NCBI GenBank assembly: GCA_902776975.1
Contig: CACYSI010000019.1
Span: 1 to 39,661 of the forward strand
Direction: 5' to 3'
Origin: an uncultured Ruminococcus sp.
GTDB lineage: Bacteria; Bacillota; Clostridia; Oscillospirales; Acutalibacteraceae
Length of the DNA: 39,661 nucleotides
In this document: positions 1-7,460 of the stretch, one piece after another
Numbering within the stretch: position 1 is the stretch's first letter
Layout: the number at the start of each line of letters is the position of its first letter
The notes under the pieces: generated by a model
Told to the model about the DNA's origin: nothing
The model's input: only the letters and a program-made list of their open reading frames with translations
Databases searched by the model: none
Made by a program: the position numbers and the translations under genes

Positions 1-43
1 CGTTAAATTCCGCATAGCTGCGTTGTCGATCTTGACAGGCGCC

Positions 44-122
44 AGCCTGCCTGCGATCTCCGCCTTGCTCTGCGAAATTTTCCGCAAATATCTTGTTTAG
101 GCGTTTTAATTGAAATTAGTAT
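44..122 (-). repeat. 79-bp inverted repeat, copy A (downstream of gpsA)
   Basis: Read on the minus strand, this stretch matches 1150-1228 read on the plus strand over 79 bases with three mismatches counted by eye. Both copies start with ATACTAATTTCAATTAAAAC next to gpsA and run outward, ending in GGCAGGCT. gpsA therefore sits between inverted copies. The sequence has no ORF of note and may be a dispersed intergenic repeat of this genome; that last point is inference because only two copies are visible here. Confidence 0.85.
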
Positions 123-153
123 TAGAGCGCGGTCTCCGGATCATTTGTTATGA

Positions 154-1116
154 TTAAAATTCTTCTTTAATGGATCTTGTGAACAGTGCCGACAGCTCTT
201 CTTTCGCGTCGGAGCTCTCAAAGAGTATTCGGTATACCGCCGAGGTGATGGGCAGGTCTACTCCGAGCTGATCGCCCAGCCTTACCATCGCCTTTGAGGT
301 CATCACTCCCTCGGCAAGTTTATCGAACTTCTCGCCCTTGATATATCGCTCGCCGTAGCGGCGGTTGTGGCTCCAAGGGGAGAAGAGCGTCGCCTCATAG
401 TCGCCGAGATGACACAGACCGTAGGCTGACAGTTCGTTTCCGCCCGCCGCCTTTATCAGTCTCGCGACCTCTCTGGTACCTCTCGCCATCAAAGCGCCTT
501 TGATAGAGGTACAGCCCGCGCCGTCGAGCATGCCCGCCGCTATGCCGATCACGTTCTTAGCCGCGGCGCCTATCTCCGAGCCTATCAGATCGGTGCCGAG
601 ATAGAAGCGTATCAGCTCGCTGTTGAAGGCGTGTACGAGCTGAGATTTAAGCTCCTCGTTATCGCTGTCTATGACCATGCAGTTAGGTATGCCCTTGACG
701 TAGTCCTGCGGATGTCCCGGACCTACCCATACGGCTACGGGGGTCTTGTCTGTATCGACAAAGTCGCTCACTACCTGAGTGAGGCGCTTGCCTGTGCTCT
801 CTTCGATGCCCTTCATGCACAGCACTATAGCTTTACCTGTCAGATCATATCGTGTTATGGTCTTCATATAATCTCTGAGGTACTGAGATGATATGGATAT
901 GACTATGACCTCGGCGCGCTCTACAGCCGCCTTGTGGTCATATGTAACGGTTATGCTCTCCGGAAAGGTAAGATAGTCGTTCTTGTGGGTGTTCAGCAGC
1001 TGCTGCAGCTCGGGCGCCTCTTTTAGTCCGCAGGACCATACCTCGTGACCGATCCTGTCGAGATACCACGCTATACAGCTGCCCCATCTTCCGCAGCCGA
1101 GTACAGAAATCCTCAT
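154..1116 (-). CDS. gpsA: Glycerol-3-phosphate dehydrogenase [NAD(P)+], GpsA family (divergent)
   Basis: This 320-residue cytoplasmic enzyme should reduce dihydroxyacetone phosphate to sn-glycerol 3-phosphate, the backbone for membrane phospholipids. The N-terminal Rossmann motif GCGRWG is at residues 7-12, and the lysine of AAAKNVIGIAAG (Lys187) matches the catalytic lysine region of the family. SHNRRYG at 249-255 matches the conserved substrate-binding stretch. An oddity is GPGHPQDY at 132-139, where most GpsA proteins have GPSFA-E-V, so this is a divergent subfamily. Length is close to the usual 330. The ATG is preceded by AAGGAGA at 7 nt. The gene stands alone between inverted repeats. 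A related 3-hydroxyacid-type dehydrogenase is the only real alternative, and the C-terminal domain argues against it. Confidence 0.88.
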   Translation of the reverse strand: MRISVLGCGRWGSCIAWYLDRIGHEVWSCGLKEAPELQQLLNTHKNDYLTFPESITVTYDHKAAVERAEVIVISISSQYLRDYMKTITRYDLTGKAIVLCMKGIEESTGKRLTQVVSDFVDTDKTPVAVWVGPGHPQDYVKGIPNCMVIDSDNEELKSQLVHAFNSELIRFYLGTDLIGSEIGAAAKNVIGIAAGMLDGAGCTSIKGALMARGTREVARLIKAAGGNELSAYGLCHLGDYEATLFSPWSHNRRYGERYIKGEKFDKLAEGVMTSKAMVRLGDQLGVDLPITSAVYRILFESSDAKEELSALFTRSIKEEF

Positions 1117-1149
1117 ATATATGTCTCCTTAAAGGTTATCTATCGGTTG

Positions 1150-1228
1150 ATACTAATTTCAATTAAAACGCTTAAATAAGATGTTTGCGGAAAATTTCGC
1201 AGAGCAAGGCGGAGATCGCAGGCAGGCT
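1150..1228 (+). repeat. 79-bp inverted repeat, copy B (upstream of gpsA)
   Basis: This is the partner of the repeat at 44-122, in opposite orientation, with three differences, all in the segment around 1172-1183. It covers most of the gpsA upstream region. On the minus strand it contains TTGAAA (1157-1162), which lies 16 nt from GATAAC (1135-1140), so the edge of the repeat may supply the -35 box of gpsA. That promoter role is inference; the -10 matches consensus at only four of six positions. Confidence 0.85.
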
Positions 1229-1231
1229 TGA

Positions 1232-1321
1232 GGTGTTGTCCAAATCTTTGATTTGGCTAACAACACCCATGCAACAACACTCTATGAGATCGCCACGGGC
1301 TGACACGCGTGTCGAGCCCTC
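1232..1321. repeat. Nested hairpin plus dispersed-repeat-like segment
   Basis: Two structured pieces lie side by side. At 1232-1268 GGTGTTG and CAACACC enclose an inner perfect stem CCAAATC/GATTTGG with a TTT loop. At about 1276-1321 a segment running from GAGATCGCCACGGGCT to GAGCCCTCGCAATGACG folds on itself through GGGCT/AGCCC and ACACG/CGTGT. The second piece resembles the intergenic repeat with GATTGCCACG and CTCGCAATGAC ends that is scattered in many bacterial genomes; I rely on memory of that pattern. No gene is seen here. Confidence 0.6.
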
Positions 1322-1333
1322 GCAATGACGATT

Positions 1334-1372
1334 AAAAAATTAAAAGCCTTCCCCATATGGAAAAGGCTCGGT
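1334..1372 (-). terminator. Rho-independent terminator downstream of the 6S-like RNA
   Basis: On the minus strand AGCCTTTTCC pairs with GGGGAAGGCT across an ATAT loop (10 bp with two G-U pairs), followed by TTTAATTTTTT. It lies just past the structured RNA at 1380-1566 and before gpsA. It ends transcription of that RNA and of any read-through from the DUF1292 gene. Its orientation is one reason to place the RNA on the minus strand. Confidence 0.8.
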
Positions 1373-1379
1373 TATTAAA

Positions 1380-1566
1380 GGATCCCGCCTGACCGTAACG
1401 GTCTTTGGATAACCTGCCTACATAATGACAGGTGGGTGCCCGCCCTGCGGCTTTAGGCTCCCTTCGTCCATACGGATGGGAGGTCTGCACACCGCCGAAG
1501 GAGCTAAGCTCCCGATTTAAAAGTTGTAGGGTTATTTGCGACCGATACGCGGGTCAGGCAGGACAT
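1380..1566 (-). ncRNA. ssrS: Probable 6S RNA (SsrS), regulator of sigma-70 RNA polymerase
   Basis: The roughly 185-nt minus-strand RNA folds as a long rod with an open middle, as 6S RNA does. An 11-bp closing stem joins 1552-1562 to 1384-1394. Next come CGGTC/GACCG and ATAACC/GGTTAT. A large internal bubble follows, with the short hairpin ACCTG/CAGGT on its 3' strand, and then an apical hairpin built on CGGC/GCCG and CTCCC/GGGAG. The order AGCCUAAAGCCGC...CACCCACCUG resembles the AGCCUUAAAACUGCG...CAUUCACCUUG part of E. coli 6S RNA. 6S RNA binds housekeeping RNA polymerase holoenzyme like an open promoter. A terminator follows at 1334-1372. Ends are approximate, I saw no clear promoter of its own, and it may be processed from the DUF1292 transcript. 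Confidence 0.72.
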
Positions 1567-1610
1567 AGACTGTCAGCAGGGGAGGCGACTGAACCTCCCG
1601 ATATCAAGGA

Positions 1611-1913
1611 TCACTGATCCTCTTCGACGTCGTCGAACATCTCTTCAAAGTGCTTTTCAAATTCGGCGCTGAGCTCATCCAGCAGAGCCTCATCCTCTAC
1701 CTCGGCGAGCTGTTCTTCGCCGTCCTCGTTGATGACCTCCATGATGTAATACTCGCCGCTGTCCTCTACGCTGTCTTCGGGTTTGTCATAGATAGGATAC
1801 AGCGCGTAGAAAACGCCTTTTTCATTTTCGATGATATCGAGTATCTCAAAGTTATGCTCCACGTTATCATCATCTATCAGGGTGATAAGGTCGGGTTTAT
1901 ATTCGTTATCCAT
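1611..1913 (-). CDS. DUF1292 family protein (YrzB-like)
   Basis: This 100-residue, strongly acidic cytoplasmic protein has the DUF1292 pattern: an N-terminal ITLIDDDNVEHNFEILDII block, a central FYALYPI strand, and an EYYIMEV block followed by acidic residues. Function is unknown. In Firmicutes such genes often sit near ruvX/yrrL and alaS, which is not the case here. The ATG has AGGAGA 7 nt upstream and a good promoter at 1946-1974. The probable 6S RNA follows 45 nt downstream on the same strand. The C-terminal third is almost entirely Asp and Glu. Confidence 0.85.
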   Translation of the reverse strand: MDNEYKPDLITLIDDDNVEHNFEILDIIENEKGVFYALYPIYDKPEDSVEDSGEYYIMEVINEDGEEQLAEVEDEALLDELSAEFEKHFEEMFDDVEEDQ

Positions 1914-1945
1914 GATACTCTCCTATCGATTAATTCTTTATCTAT

Positions 1946-1974
1946 ATTTTACTATCACAGAGGCGTTAAGTCAA
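1946..1974 (-). promoter_or_regulatory. Sigma-A promoter for the DUF1292 gene (and perhaps 6S RNA)
   Basis: On the minus strand TTGACT (1974-1969) and TAAAAT (1951-1946) are separated by exactly 17 nt. The predicted start is near 1939, leaving a leader of about 25 nt before the DUF1292 ATG with its AGGAGA site. Confidence 0.7.
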
Positions 1975-2019
1975 GGGGATTTTGCAAGATTTCGTATAAG
2001 ACTATTTTTGCGTTTTATA

Positions 2020-2048
2020 TTGAAAAAATCGCTCATATATAGTATAAT
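2020..2048 (+). promoter_or_regulatory. Sigma-A promoter for the polysaccharide genes
   Basis: TTGAAA (2020-2025), a 17-nt spacer and TATAAT (2043-2048) form a near-perfect vegetative promoter. The start would be near 2055, giving a leader of about 100 nt ahead of the sugar transferase start at 2157. It diverges from the DUF1292 promoter about 50 bp away. Confidence 0.75.
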
Positions 2049-2156
2049 ATATAAGATTATTGGCTTATCGCGTCGGCGCTTGTGTATATGACGCGGGTAT
2101 ATGTCCGATGTTATGATGAATATTATATTATAATATATTAAGTGAACGGAGTTATT

Positions 2157-2852
2157 ATGATACTCTTGCCTTTTGACCGCTTGCCCTCGGAGCTTAGGTG
2201 CGACGAGGTAAAGTCGTATTATGATATCCTTGACAAAAAGCGCTTCAGTCTTGTACTAAAGCGTATCACAGATGTGTTACTGGCGCTGATCATCCTCGTG
2301 CTGCTGCTCTTGCCTATGGCTATCATCGCTATAGTTATCAAGTGCAACTCAAAGGGCCCGGTGCTGTATAAGCAGGAGCGCGTCACTACCTACAACAAAA
2401 GATTTATGATAATGAAGTTCCGCACCATGACGGTCGGAGCCGATCAAAAGGGCGCTCTGATCACATCGGCTAACGACAACCGCGTTACCTCGGTAGGCGC
2501 TAAGCTGCGCAAGTACCGCTTAGATGAGCTGCCTCAGATCTTTCATGTCTTGAGCGGCAAGATGAGCTTTGTCGGTACGCGCCCCGAGGTAGTCAGATAT
2601 GTTGAGCGTTACACTCCCGAGATGCGGGCTACTCTGCTCATGCCCGCCGGCATAACCTCGCTCGCTTCCATCCGCTTTAAGGATGAGGACGCCATGATAG
2701 GCGACGTCAGCGATCCTGATGAGGTAGACCGCATATATGTGGAGGAGATCCTTCCCGAGAAGATGAAGTATAATCTCAGCTACATCTCCAACTTCGGCTT
2801 CAGACGCGATATCAGGCTGATGTTCTCTACGCTCAAGCACATGGTTTCTTAG
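2157..2852 (+). CDS. Undecaprenyl-phosphate sugar phosphotransferase (bacterial sugar transferase)
   Basis: A monotopic phosphoglycosyl transferase of 231 residues that should load the first sugar phosphate of a surface polysaccharide onto undecaprenyl phosphate at the cytoplasmic membrane. KRITD at 35-39 is followed by one hydrophobic segment (about 40-62). Then come GPVLYKQERV (67-76), MKFRTM (86-91), the catalytic pair in LDELPQ (Asp123-Glu124) and GKMSFVGTRPE (134-144), all in family order. I chose the ATG at 2157 because GGAG sits 5 nt before it; an in-frame GTG at 2142 would place that site inside the gene. The next gene begins 39 nt later. The sugar substrate cannot be told. Confidence 0.9.
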   Translation: MILLPFDRLPSELRCDEVKSYYDILDKKRFSLVLKRITDVLLALIILVLLLLPMAIIAIVIKCNSKGPVLYKQERVTTYNKRFMIMKFRTMTVGADQKGALITSANDNRVTSVGAKLRKYRLDELPQIFHVLSGKMSFVGTRPEVVRYVERYTPEMRATLLMPAGITSLASIRFKDEDAMIGDVSDPDEVDRIYVEEILPEKMKYNLSYISNFGFRRDIRLMFSTLKHMVS

Positions 2853-2891
2853 TTTTCCTTGATAATATCTCATATATAATTGAGGGTCATT

Positions 2892-4355
2892 ATGAGTAAG
2901 TTCAAAAAAGCGGTCCTGGACACTTCGCTGTTCAGACGCAGCTATATCATCTGCCTGTTCTGCGGCAACATTTCTTTTGTGCTCATACCCGCGTACGCAG
3001 TTTTGGCAGTGTTGTTTTTGTGGGGCGTCTTCCTGCTGATATACAACGAGGTCAAGCGCCATACCATACTTAAGACCCGTTACGGCGCGTGGCTCTTGGC
3101 GTTTGTGATAACCTCGCTGGTCACCGTCACGGTTCATATGGCGAGCTCCGCGCTTTATAATATCATAAACTACGGCATGGTCATCCATTTGGCTATGTGC
3201 TTCTTCATCTTTTACTCGATACATACCGAAAAGCACCTCAACTTTCGCAGAGAGCTGTACTCCATATGCAGATTCATTGTATACGCCACTACGGTACTCG
3301 GTATCATCGGGCTGGCGTTCCTTATGGCTGAGATCAGCTTTGAGGTATTCTCGCTCAAATTCATAGTGTTTGAAAACCGCTTTGACGGCATGTTCATCAA
3401 CCCTAACCAGCTCGGATTTATTAACGTTGTCAGCATCTTTTGCTGTCATATGCTCATCAAAAAGGATTTTATCACTATCTCGGGAAGACAGAGGGTCAGC
3501 AGGATATGGATAGGCTCGTGCGTAGCCGTAAACGCCATTTCGCTGCTTCTGTGCGACTCCAACGGCGCGATGGTGCTGATGATAGGATACGCAATCTTCT
3601 TCCTTATATACAAGATGTTCGGCTCGGAGCGTAAGCTCAACCCCATGCAGATAGTTAAAAAATCTGCCGCGTGTCTTTTGGCGGGCGTCGTTATTGTCAC
3701 AGCGCTGTTCTTTGTGCGCAACATCACACAGTCGGGCTTTGTCGAGATGATGAGAGCCGCCGAGCCTATCGAGATCGCCGATGAGGGCATAAACGAGCTT
3801 ATTGCTCAGGATGAGGCTATAGTCACCTTTGAGCATGAGAACAGCAATCTTGACTCAGGCCGCTTCTATCTGTGGCGGCAGGCGGCGATGATGTTCACCA
3901 AGAACCCTATCCTCGGTATCGGCAAGGGCAATATCTATGAATACGGCAAAAGGCTTTTTGACGACGGTATCAAGTTCTCGAGCGGCTACGGTATACTCGC
4001 TCCTATACTGACGGACTTTCACAACGGATATATCACCATACTGATATGTTCGGGTGTTATCGGGTTCATCTTCTTCTGCATATTCGGGCTGAGATTCGCT
4101 AAGCACATAGTCGTATATGTATTCAGAGACGACAGCCTTAAAGAGAGCGTCCTGCCGTGTATGTTCGCGTTTCTGCTGTCATACGCCATATACTCGTTTA
4201 TCGAGGTCGGTCTGCTGTTCAACATCAACTTCATGGTGCTGTTCTTCTGGCTCATCATGGGTTATACGAGCTGTTTTCTGGTCAGATACGAGCCCGATCA
4301 TCCTCTGTCCCATTTCAAGGTGTTCGGACGCAGCTTCCGCAGAACGCTTCTTTGA
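2892..4355 (+). CDS. O-antigen ligase / Wzy polymerase-like membrane protein
   Basis: This 487-residue multi-pass protein has about ten to twelve hydrophobic segments and a hydrophilic loop near residues 270-320. A Wzy/WaaL-type motif follows, with GIGKGNIYEYGK and FHNGYITILICSGVIGF, typical of the O-antigen ligase domain. Such proteins polymerise lipid-linked repeat units or attach glycan to an acceptor on the outer face of the membrane. Its pairing with the sugar transferase just upstream supports a surface-glycan role. GAGGG lies 5 nt before the ATG at 2892; an in-frame TTG at 2880 is less likely. No flippase or other glycosyltransferase is present locally. Polymerase and ligase cannot be told apart from sequence alone. 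Confidence 0.82.
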   Translation: MSKFKKAVLDTSLFRRSYIICLFCGNISFVLIPAYAVLAVLFLWGVFLLIYNEVKRHTILKTRYGAWLLAFVITSLVTVTVHMASSALYNIINYGMVIHLAMCFFIFYSIHTEKHLNFRRELYSICRFIVYATTVLGIIGLAFLMAEISFEVFSLKFIVFENRFDGMFINPNQLGFINVVSIFCCHMLIKKDFITISGRQRVSRIWIGSCVAVNAISLLLCDSNGAMVLMIGYAIFFLIYKMFGSERKLNPMQIVKKSAACLLAGVVIVTALFFVRNITQSGFVEMMRAAEPIEIADEGINELIAQDEAIVTFEHENSNLDSGRFYLWRQAAMMFTKNPILGIGKGNIYEYGKRLFDDGIKFSSGYGILAPILTDFHNGYITILICSGVIGFIFFCIFGLRFAKHIVVYVFRDDSLKESVLPCMFAFLLSYAIYSFIEVGLLFNINFMVLFFWLIMGYTSCFLVRYEPDHPLSHFKVFGRSFRRTLL

Positions 4356-4415
4356 TAACAGCTTTATAGTTGAATTTTTCTGAGATAATGTACAATAATA
4401 TCAGTGGTGATAATC

Positions 4416-4898
4416 GTGAAACTATATCTACAGCGTGACACATCCGATATTAACGCCCGTTATCAGATATCAGATGAAAAAGGAAATTTAAAATACACCG
4501 TCACGGGCAAGCGTAATCCGTCGGGAGAGAGCATCAGGATACGCAATCTTGCCGGCGAGTCTGTATGCAGAGTACGCTCGATCGGCTTTTCGGCGCTTTC
4601 GATCTACTCGATCTCGGCGGGAGATGAGAGCATCAGACTCAATATCGCCGTATCGGGAAACGCCGCGGCGGTGCGTTTCAGAGGCATCAGCTTCTATATC
4701 AGAGGCGACGCCATGCTCGGCTCGTACTCGATACTCGACGCGGATACAGCCGTAGTGTGCGAGGTGGGAAAGGACTTCGCCAAGGGCTGTGTACAGACCG
4801 ATATCTTTCAGGAGGACAGAGAGCTGTTCTGCCTTGCCTCGATCATATGCATAGACAGTCTTACGGCGGCGTCGGAGACCGCCTTGCAAATGACATAG
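4416..4898 (+). CDS. LURP-one-related (tubby-like fold) protein
   Basis: The 160-residue soluble protein starts KLYLQRDTSDINARYQISDE and continues as alternating short strands. This resembles LURP-one-related proteins, whose usual start is KLYIKQK followed by F-V-DE-G. The family has a 12-stranded barrel like the C-terminal domain of Tubby and scramblases; its bacterial role is not established. I chose the GTG at 4416 because GGTGA precedes it by 5 nt and it gives the typical family N-terminus; GTG codons at 4404 and 4407 are alternatives. It sits between the polysaccharide pair and the Lrp regulator, 33 nt before the latter, and may be read with either. Confidence 0.65.
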   Translation: MKLYLQRDTSDINARYQISDEKGNLKYTVTGKRNPSGESIRIRNLAGESVCRVRSIGFSALSIYSISAGDESIRLNIAVSGNAAAVRFRGISFYIRGDAMLGSYSILDADTAVVCEVGKDFAKGCVQTDIFQEDRELFCLASIICIDSLTAASETALQMT

Positions 4899-4931
4899 AT
4901 ACAATATACTTTTCGGAAAGGATATGAAGAC

Positions 4932-5408
4932 ATGGATAAATTATTACAGTTATTGAGTGAAAATTCTTCAAGATCAACCAAGGAGCTCGCGCTTATGCTC
5001 GGAGAGCCCGAGGACTATATCGCGGCTCAGATCAAAGAGTATGAGAACAACGGAGTCATCCGCGGATATCAGGCGGTAGTCAACTGGGAAGAGGTGCCGG
5101 ACGCCGGCGTTATGGCTATCATCGAGCTTAAGGTAGCTCCTCAGCTCCAAAAGGGCTTTGACGATATAGCCGAGCAGATCCTCGCTTACGACGAGGTCGA
5201 TTCTGTTTACCTCATGGCAGGCGCGTATGATCTTATGCTCACTGTAAAGGGCAGTACCATCCAGGAGATATCTTCCTTTGTAGCTAAGCACCTCGCAGCT
5301 ATGAACGGCATACTTTCTACAGCCACCCACTTCATGCTCAAGCGCTATAAAGAAGACGGCGTGCCGCTCATAGACAGCAATAAAGACAGAAGGGAAATGA
5401 TCGTCTGA
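4932..5408 (+). CDS. Lrp/AsnC family transcriptional regulator
   Basis: A 158-residue DNA-binding regulator with an N-terminal winged helix-turn-helix (about residues 1-55) and a C-terminal RAM ligand-binding domain (about 65-140, including VDSVYLMAGAYDLMLTVKG). Such proteins sense amino acids and usually control neighbouring amino-acid genes. The stop codon overlaps the ATG of the aminotransferase (TGATG), so translation is probably coupled. An Lrp-type gene next to an aminotransferase is a known arrangement, as with alaR-alaT in Bacillus subtilis, so alanine or a related amino acid is a reasonable guess for the effector. Confidence 0.9.
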   Translation: MDKLLQLLSENSSRSTKELALMLGEPEDYIAAQIKEYENNGVIRGYQAVVNWEEVPDAGVMAIIELKVAPQLQKGFDDIAEQILAYDEVDSVYLMAGAYDLMLTVKGSTIQEISSFVAKHLAAMNGILSTATHFMLKRYKEDGVPLIDSNKDRREMIV

Positions 5409-6592
5409 TGGATTATACCGATAAGCTGGCTAAATCTATACAGTCGGTCAAGCCCTCCGGTATACGCCGATTCTTTGATATAGTCAATGAGATGGATCAT
5501 GTTATCTCGCTTTCGGTCGGTGAGCCTGATTTTCAGACTCCGTGGCACGTTCGTGAGGCGGGCATCGCCTCTCTTGAAAAGGGCAGGACTTGGTATACGC
5601 CAAACCGCGGTTTCAAGGAGCTGTGCGCCGAGATAACAAAATTCTATAAAAGAAAATACAATCTTACATATGACCCTGCGCAGGAGTGCGTTGTCACCGT
5701 AGGCGGCAGCGAGGCTATAGATATAGCTCTGCGCTGTTTGGTCACACGCGGCGACGAGGTTCTTATCCCTCAGCCGTCGTTCGTGTGCTATGAGCCTCTC
5801 ACCATCATGGCGGGCGCCGATCCCGTGCTGATTGAGACCAAGGCTGAAAACGCGTTCAGACTTACCGCGGAGCAGATCGAAGAGAAGATCACCGATAAGA
5901 CCAAGCTGCTCATCCTGCCTTATCCCAACAACCCCACAGGCGGTATAATGGAGCGCGCCGATCTGGAGGCTGTAGCCAAGGTCGTTGAAAAGCACGACCT
6001 CATGGTGCTGTCCGACGAGATATACTCCGAGCTTACCTACGAGGGCAAGCATCATGTATCTTTCGCGTCCGTAGAGGGCATGAAAGAGCGTACGGTAGTC
6101 ATCAACGGCTTCTCCAAGGCTTACGCCATGACGGGCTGGCGCCTCGGATACGCTCTCGGTCCAAAGGAGATCATCTCCATGATGGTCAAGCTGCATCAGT
6201 TCTGCATCATGTCCGCTCCCACTACCGCTCAGTACGCGGCTATCGAGGCTCTCAGACACGGCGACAGCGATATAGAGACCATGCGCAACGAGTATGATAT
6301 GCGCCGACGCTTTGTGGTGGGCTCGCTCAACGATATGGGGCTTAACTGCTTCAATCCCGAGGGCGCGTTCTACTGCTTCCCATGCATCAAGTCTACGGGA
6401 CTTTCGAGTGAAGAGTTCTGTACTCGGCTTTTGCAGAAGAAGCATGTCGCGCTCGTGCCCGGCTCAGCCTTCGGCGACTGCGGCGAGGGCTATGCGCGGC
6501 TGAGCTACTCGTACTCTATCAAGCATCTTACACGCGCTATGGAGCTTATCAGAGAGTTTCTCGGGGAGTTGAAAGATGAAAGCAACGGTTAA
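5408..6592 (+). CDS. PLP-dependent class I/II aminotransferase (AlaT-like)
   Basis: This 394-residue cytoplasmic enzyme has the fold-type I aminotransferase signature. PNNPTGG is at 173-179 with Asn175, Asp203 and Tyr206 of SDEIY contact the cofactor, and Lys237 in GFSKAYAMTGWRLGY is the Schiff-base lysine, followed by Arg245. A late arginine in GYARLSYS should bind the substrate carboxylate. It is translationally coupled to the Lrp-family gene before it and overlaps ispE by 17 nt. By context it may be an alanine- or aspartate-type transaminase; substrate cannot be assigned from sequence. Confidence 0.9.
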   Translation: MDYTDKLAKSIQSVKPSGIRRFFDIVNEMDHVISLSVGEPDFQTPWHVREAGIASLEKGRTWYTPNRGFKELCAEITKFYKRKYNLTYDPAQECVVTVGGSEAIDIALRCLVTRGDEVLIPQPSFVCYEPLTIMAGADPVLIETKAENAFRLTAEQIEEKITDKTKLLILPYPNNPTGGIMERADLEAVAKVVEKHDLMVLSDEIYSELTYEGKHHVSFASVEGMKERTVVINGFSKAYAMTGWRLGYALGPKEIISMMVKLHQFCIMSAPTTAQYAAIEALRHGDSDIETMRNEYDMRRRFVVGSLNDMGLNCFNPEGAFYCFPCIKSTGLSSEEFCTRLLQKKHVALVPGSAFGDCGEGYARLSYSYSIKHLTRAMELIREFLGELKDESNG

Positions 6593-7451
6593 AGCTCCCG
6601 CTAAGATAAATCTCACACTCGATATCATCGGCAAGCGTCCCGACGGTTACCACGATGTAGCCATGGTCATGCAGACGGTGTCGCTGTACGATACCGTGAC
6701 TGTAGAGAGCAGTGATGACGGCGATGAGATAAAGGTAAGCTGTCCCGCTTATCCCGACGTACCCTGCGACGACAGCAACATAGTCTGTAAGGCGGCGAGG
6801 GCGTTCTTTGCCCATACAGGTATCGAGCCTCAGGCTTTGACTATAGAAATAGACAAGCAGATCCCTACTCAGGCGGGGCTTGCCGGAGGCTCGTCCGACG
6901 GCGCGGCGGTGGTACTGGCTCTCAACAAGCTGTTCTCGGCTCATCTGAGCATGGACGAGATGGCTGAGATATGCTCGCGCTTCGGCTCCGACGTGCCTTT
7001 CTGCCTTTTGGGCGGTACCATGCTCGCCACAGGTACGGGCACAACGCTCAAGAAACTGCATAATCTGCCTAAGTGCCATATAGTGATCTGCAAGCCCGAT
7101 GTCAGTGTCTCGACCGCTGAGGCGTACGCCGCCTGCGACTCGCGTCCGCCTAAGGGCTTTGTATATACCGACGAGCTTATCAAGCGTCTGTACAGCCGCG
7201 ATATCCGCGGACTATCTAACTGCCTGTACAACGAGTTTGAACAGGTCATGGAGCTGCCCGTTATCAAAGAGATAAAGAAGACTATGATCCGATCCAAGGC
7301 TCTCGGCGCGTCTATGAGCGGCTCGGGCTCTGCGGTATACGCGATCTTTCTCGATGAGAAAAAGGCTCTCCGCTGTGCCGACACACTGCGTGATGAGTAT
7401 GAAAAGGTCTTTGTCACACAGCCGATCAAAAACGGCTGTTCAATAGAATAA
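6576..7451 (+). CDS. ispE: 4-diphosphocytidyl-2-C-methyl-D-erythritol kinase
   Basis: IspE phosphorylates CDP-methylerythritol in the non-mevalonate route to isoprenoids, which also supplies the undecaprenyl carrier. The 291-residue protein shows the GHMP kinase pattern: APAKINLTLD at 7-16 with Lys10, the glycine-rich ATP loop QAGLAGGSSDGAA at 99-111, Asp139 in GSDVPF, and the C-terminal MSGSGSAVYAIF. GGGGAG lies 8 nt before the ATG. The start is inside the 3' end of the aminotransferase gene, implying one transcript. Pathway partners are not in this window. Confidence 0.95.
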   Translation: MKATVKAPAKINLTLDIIGKRPDGYHDVAMVMQTVSLYDTVTVESSDDGDEIKVSCPAYPDVPCDDSNIVCKAARAFFAHTGIEPQALTIEIDKQIPTQAGLAGGSSDGAAVVLALNKLFSAHLSMDEMAEICSRFGSDVPFCLLGGTMLATGTGTTLKKLHNLPKCHIVICKPDVSVSTAEAYAACDSRPPKGFVYTDELIKRLYSRDIRGLSNCLYNEFEQVMELPVIKEIKKTMIRSKALGASMSGSGSAVYAIFLDEKKALRCADTLRDEYEKVFVTQPIKNGCSIE

Positions 7452-7460
7452 TATCAGCAA

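Noticed and set aside
1432-1617. 61-codon plus-strand frame
   Set aside because: It lies antisense to the probable 6S RNA, has no ribosome site and shows no protein-like pattern.
2520-3836. 438-codon minus-strand frame opposite the sugar transferase and Wzy-like genes
   Set aside because: It is antisense to two genes with clear family motifs, has no start signals, and has the composition of a mirror frame.
5345-6445. 366-codon minus-strand frame
   Set aside because: It is the mirror of the aminotransferase gene, which carries all catalytic residues on the plus strand.
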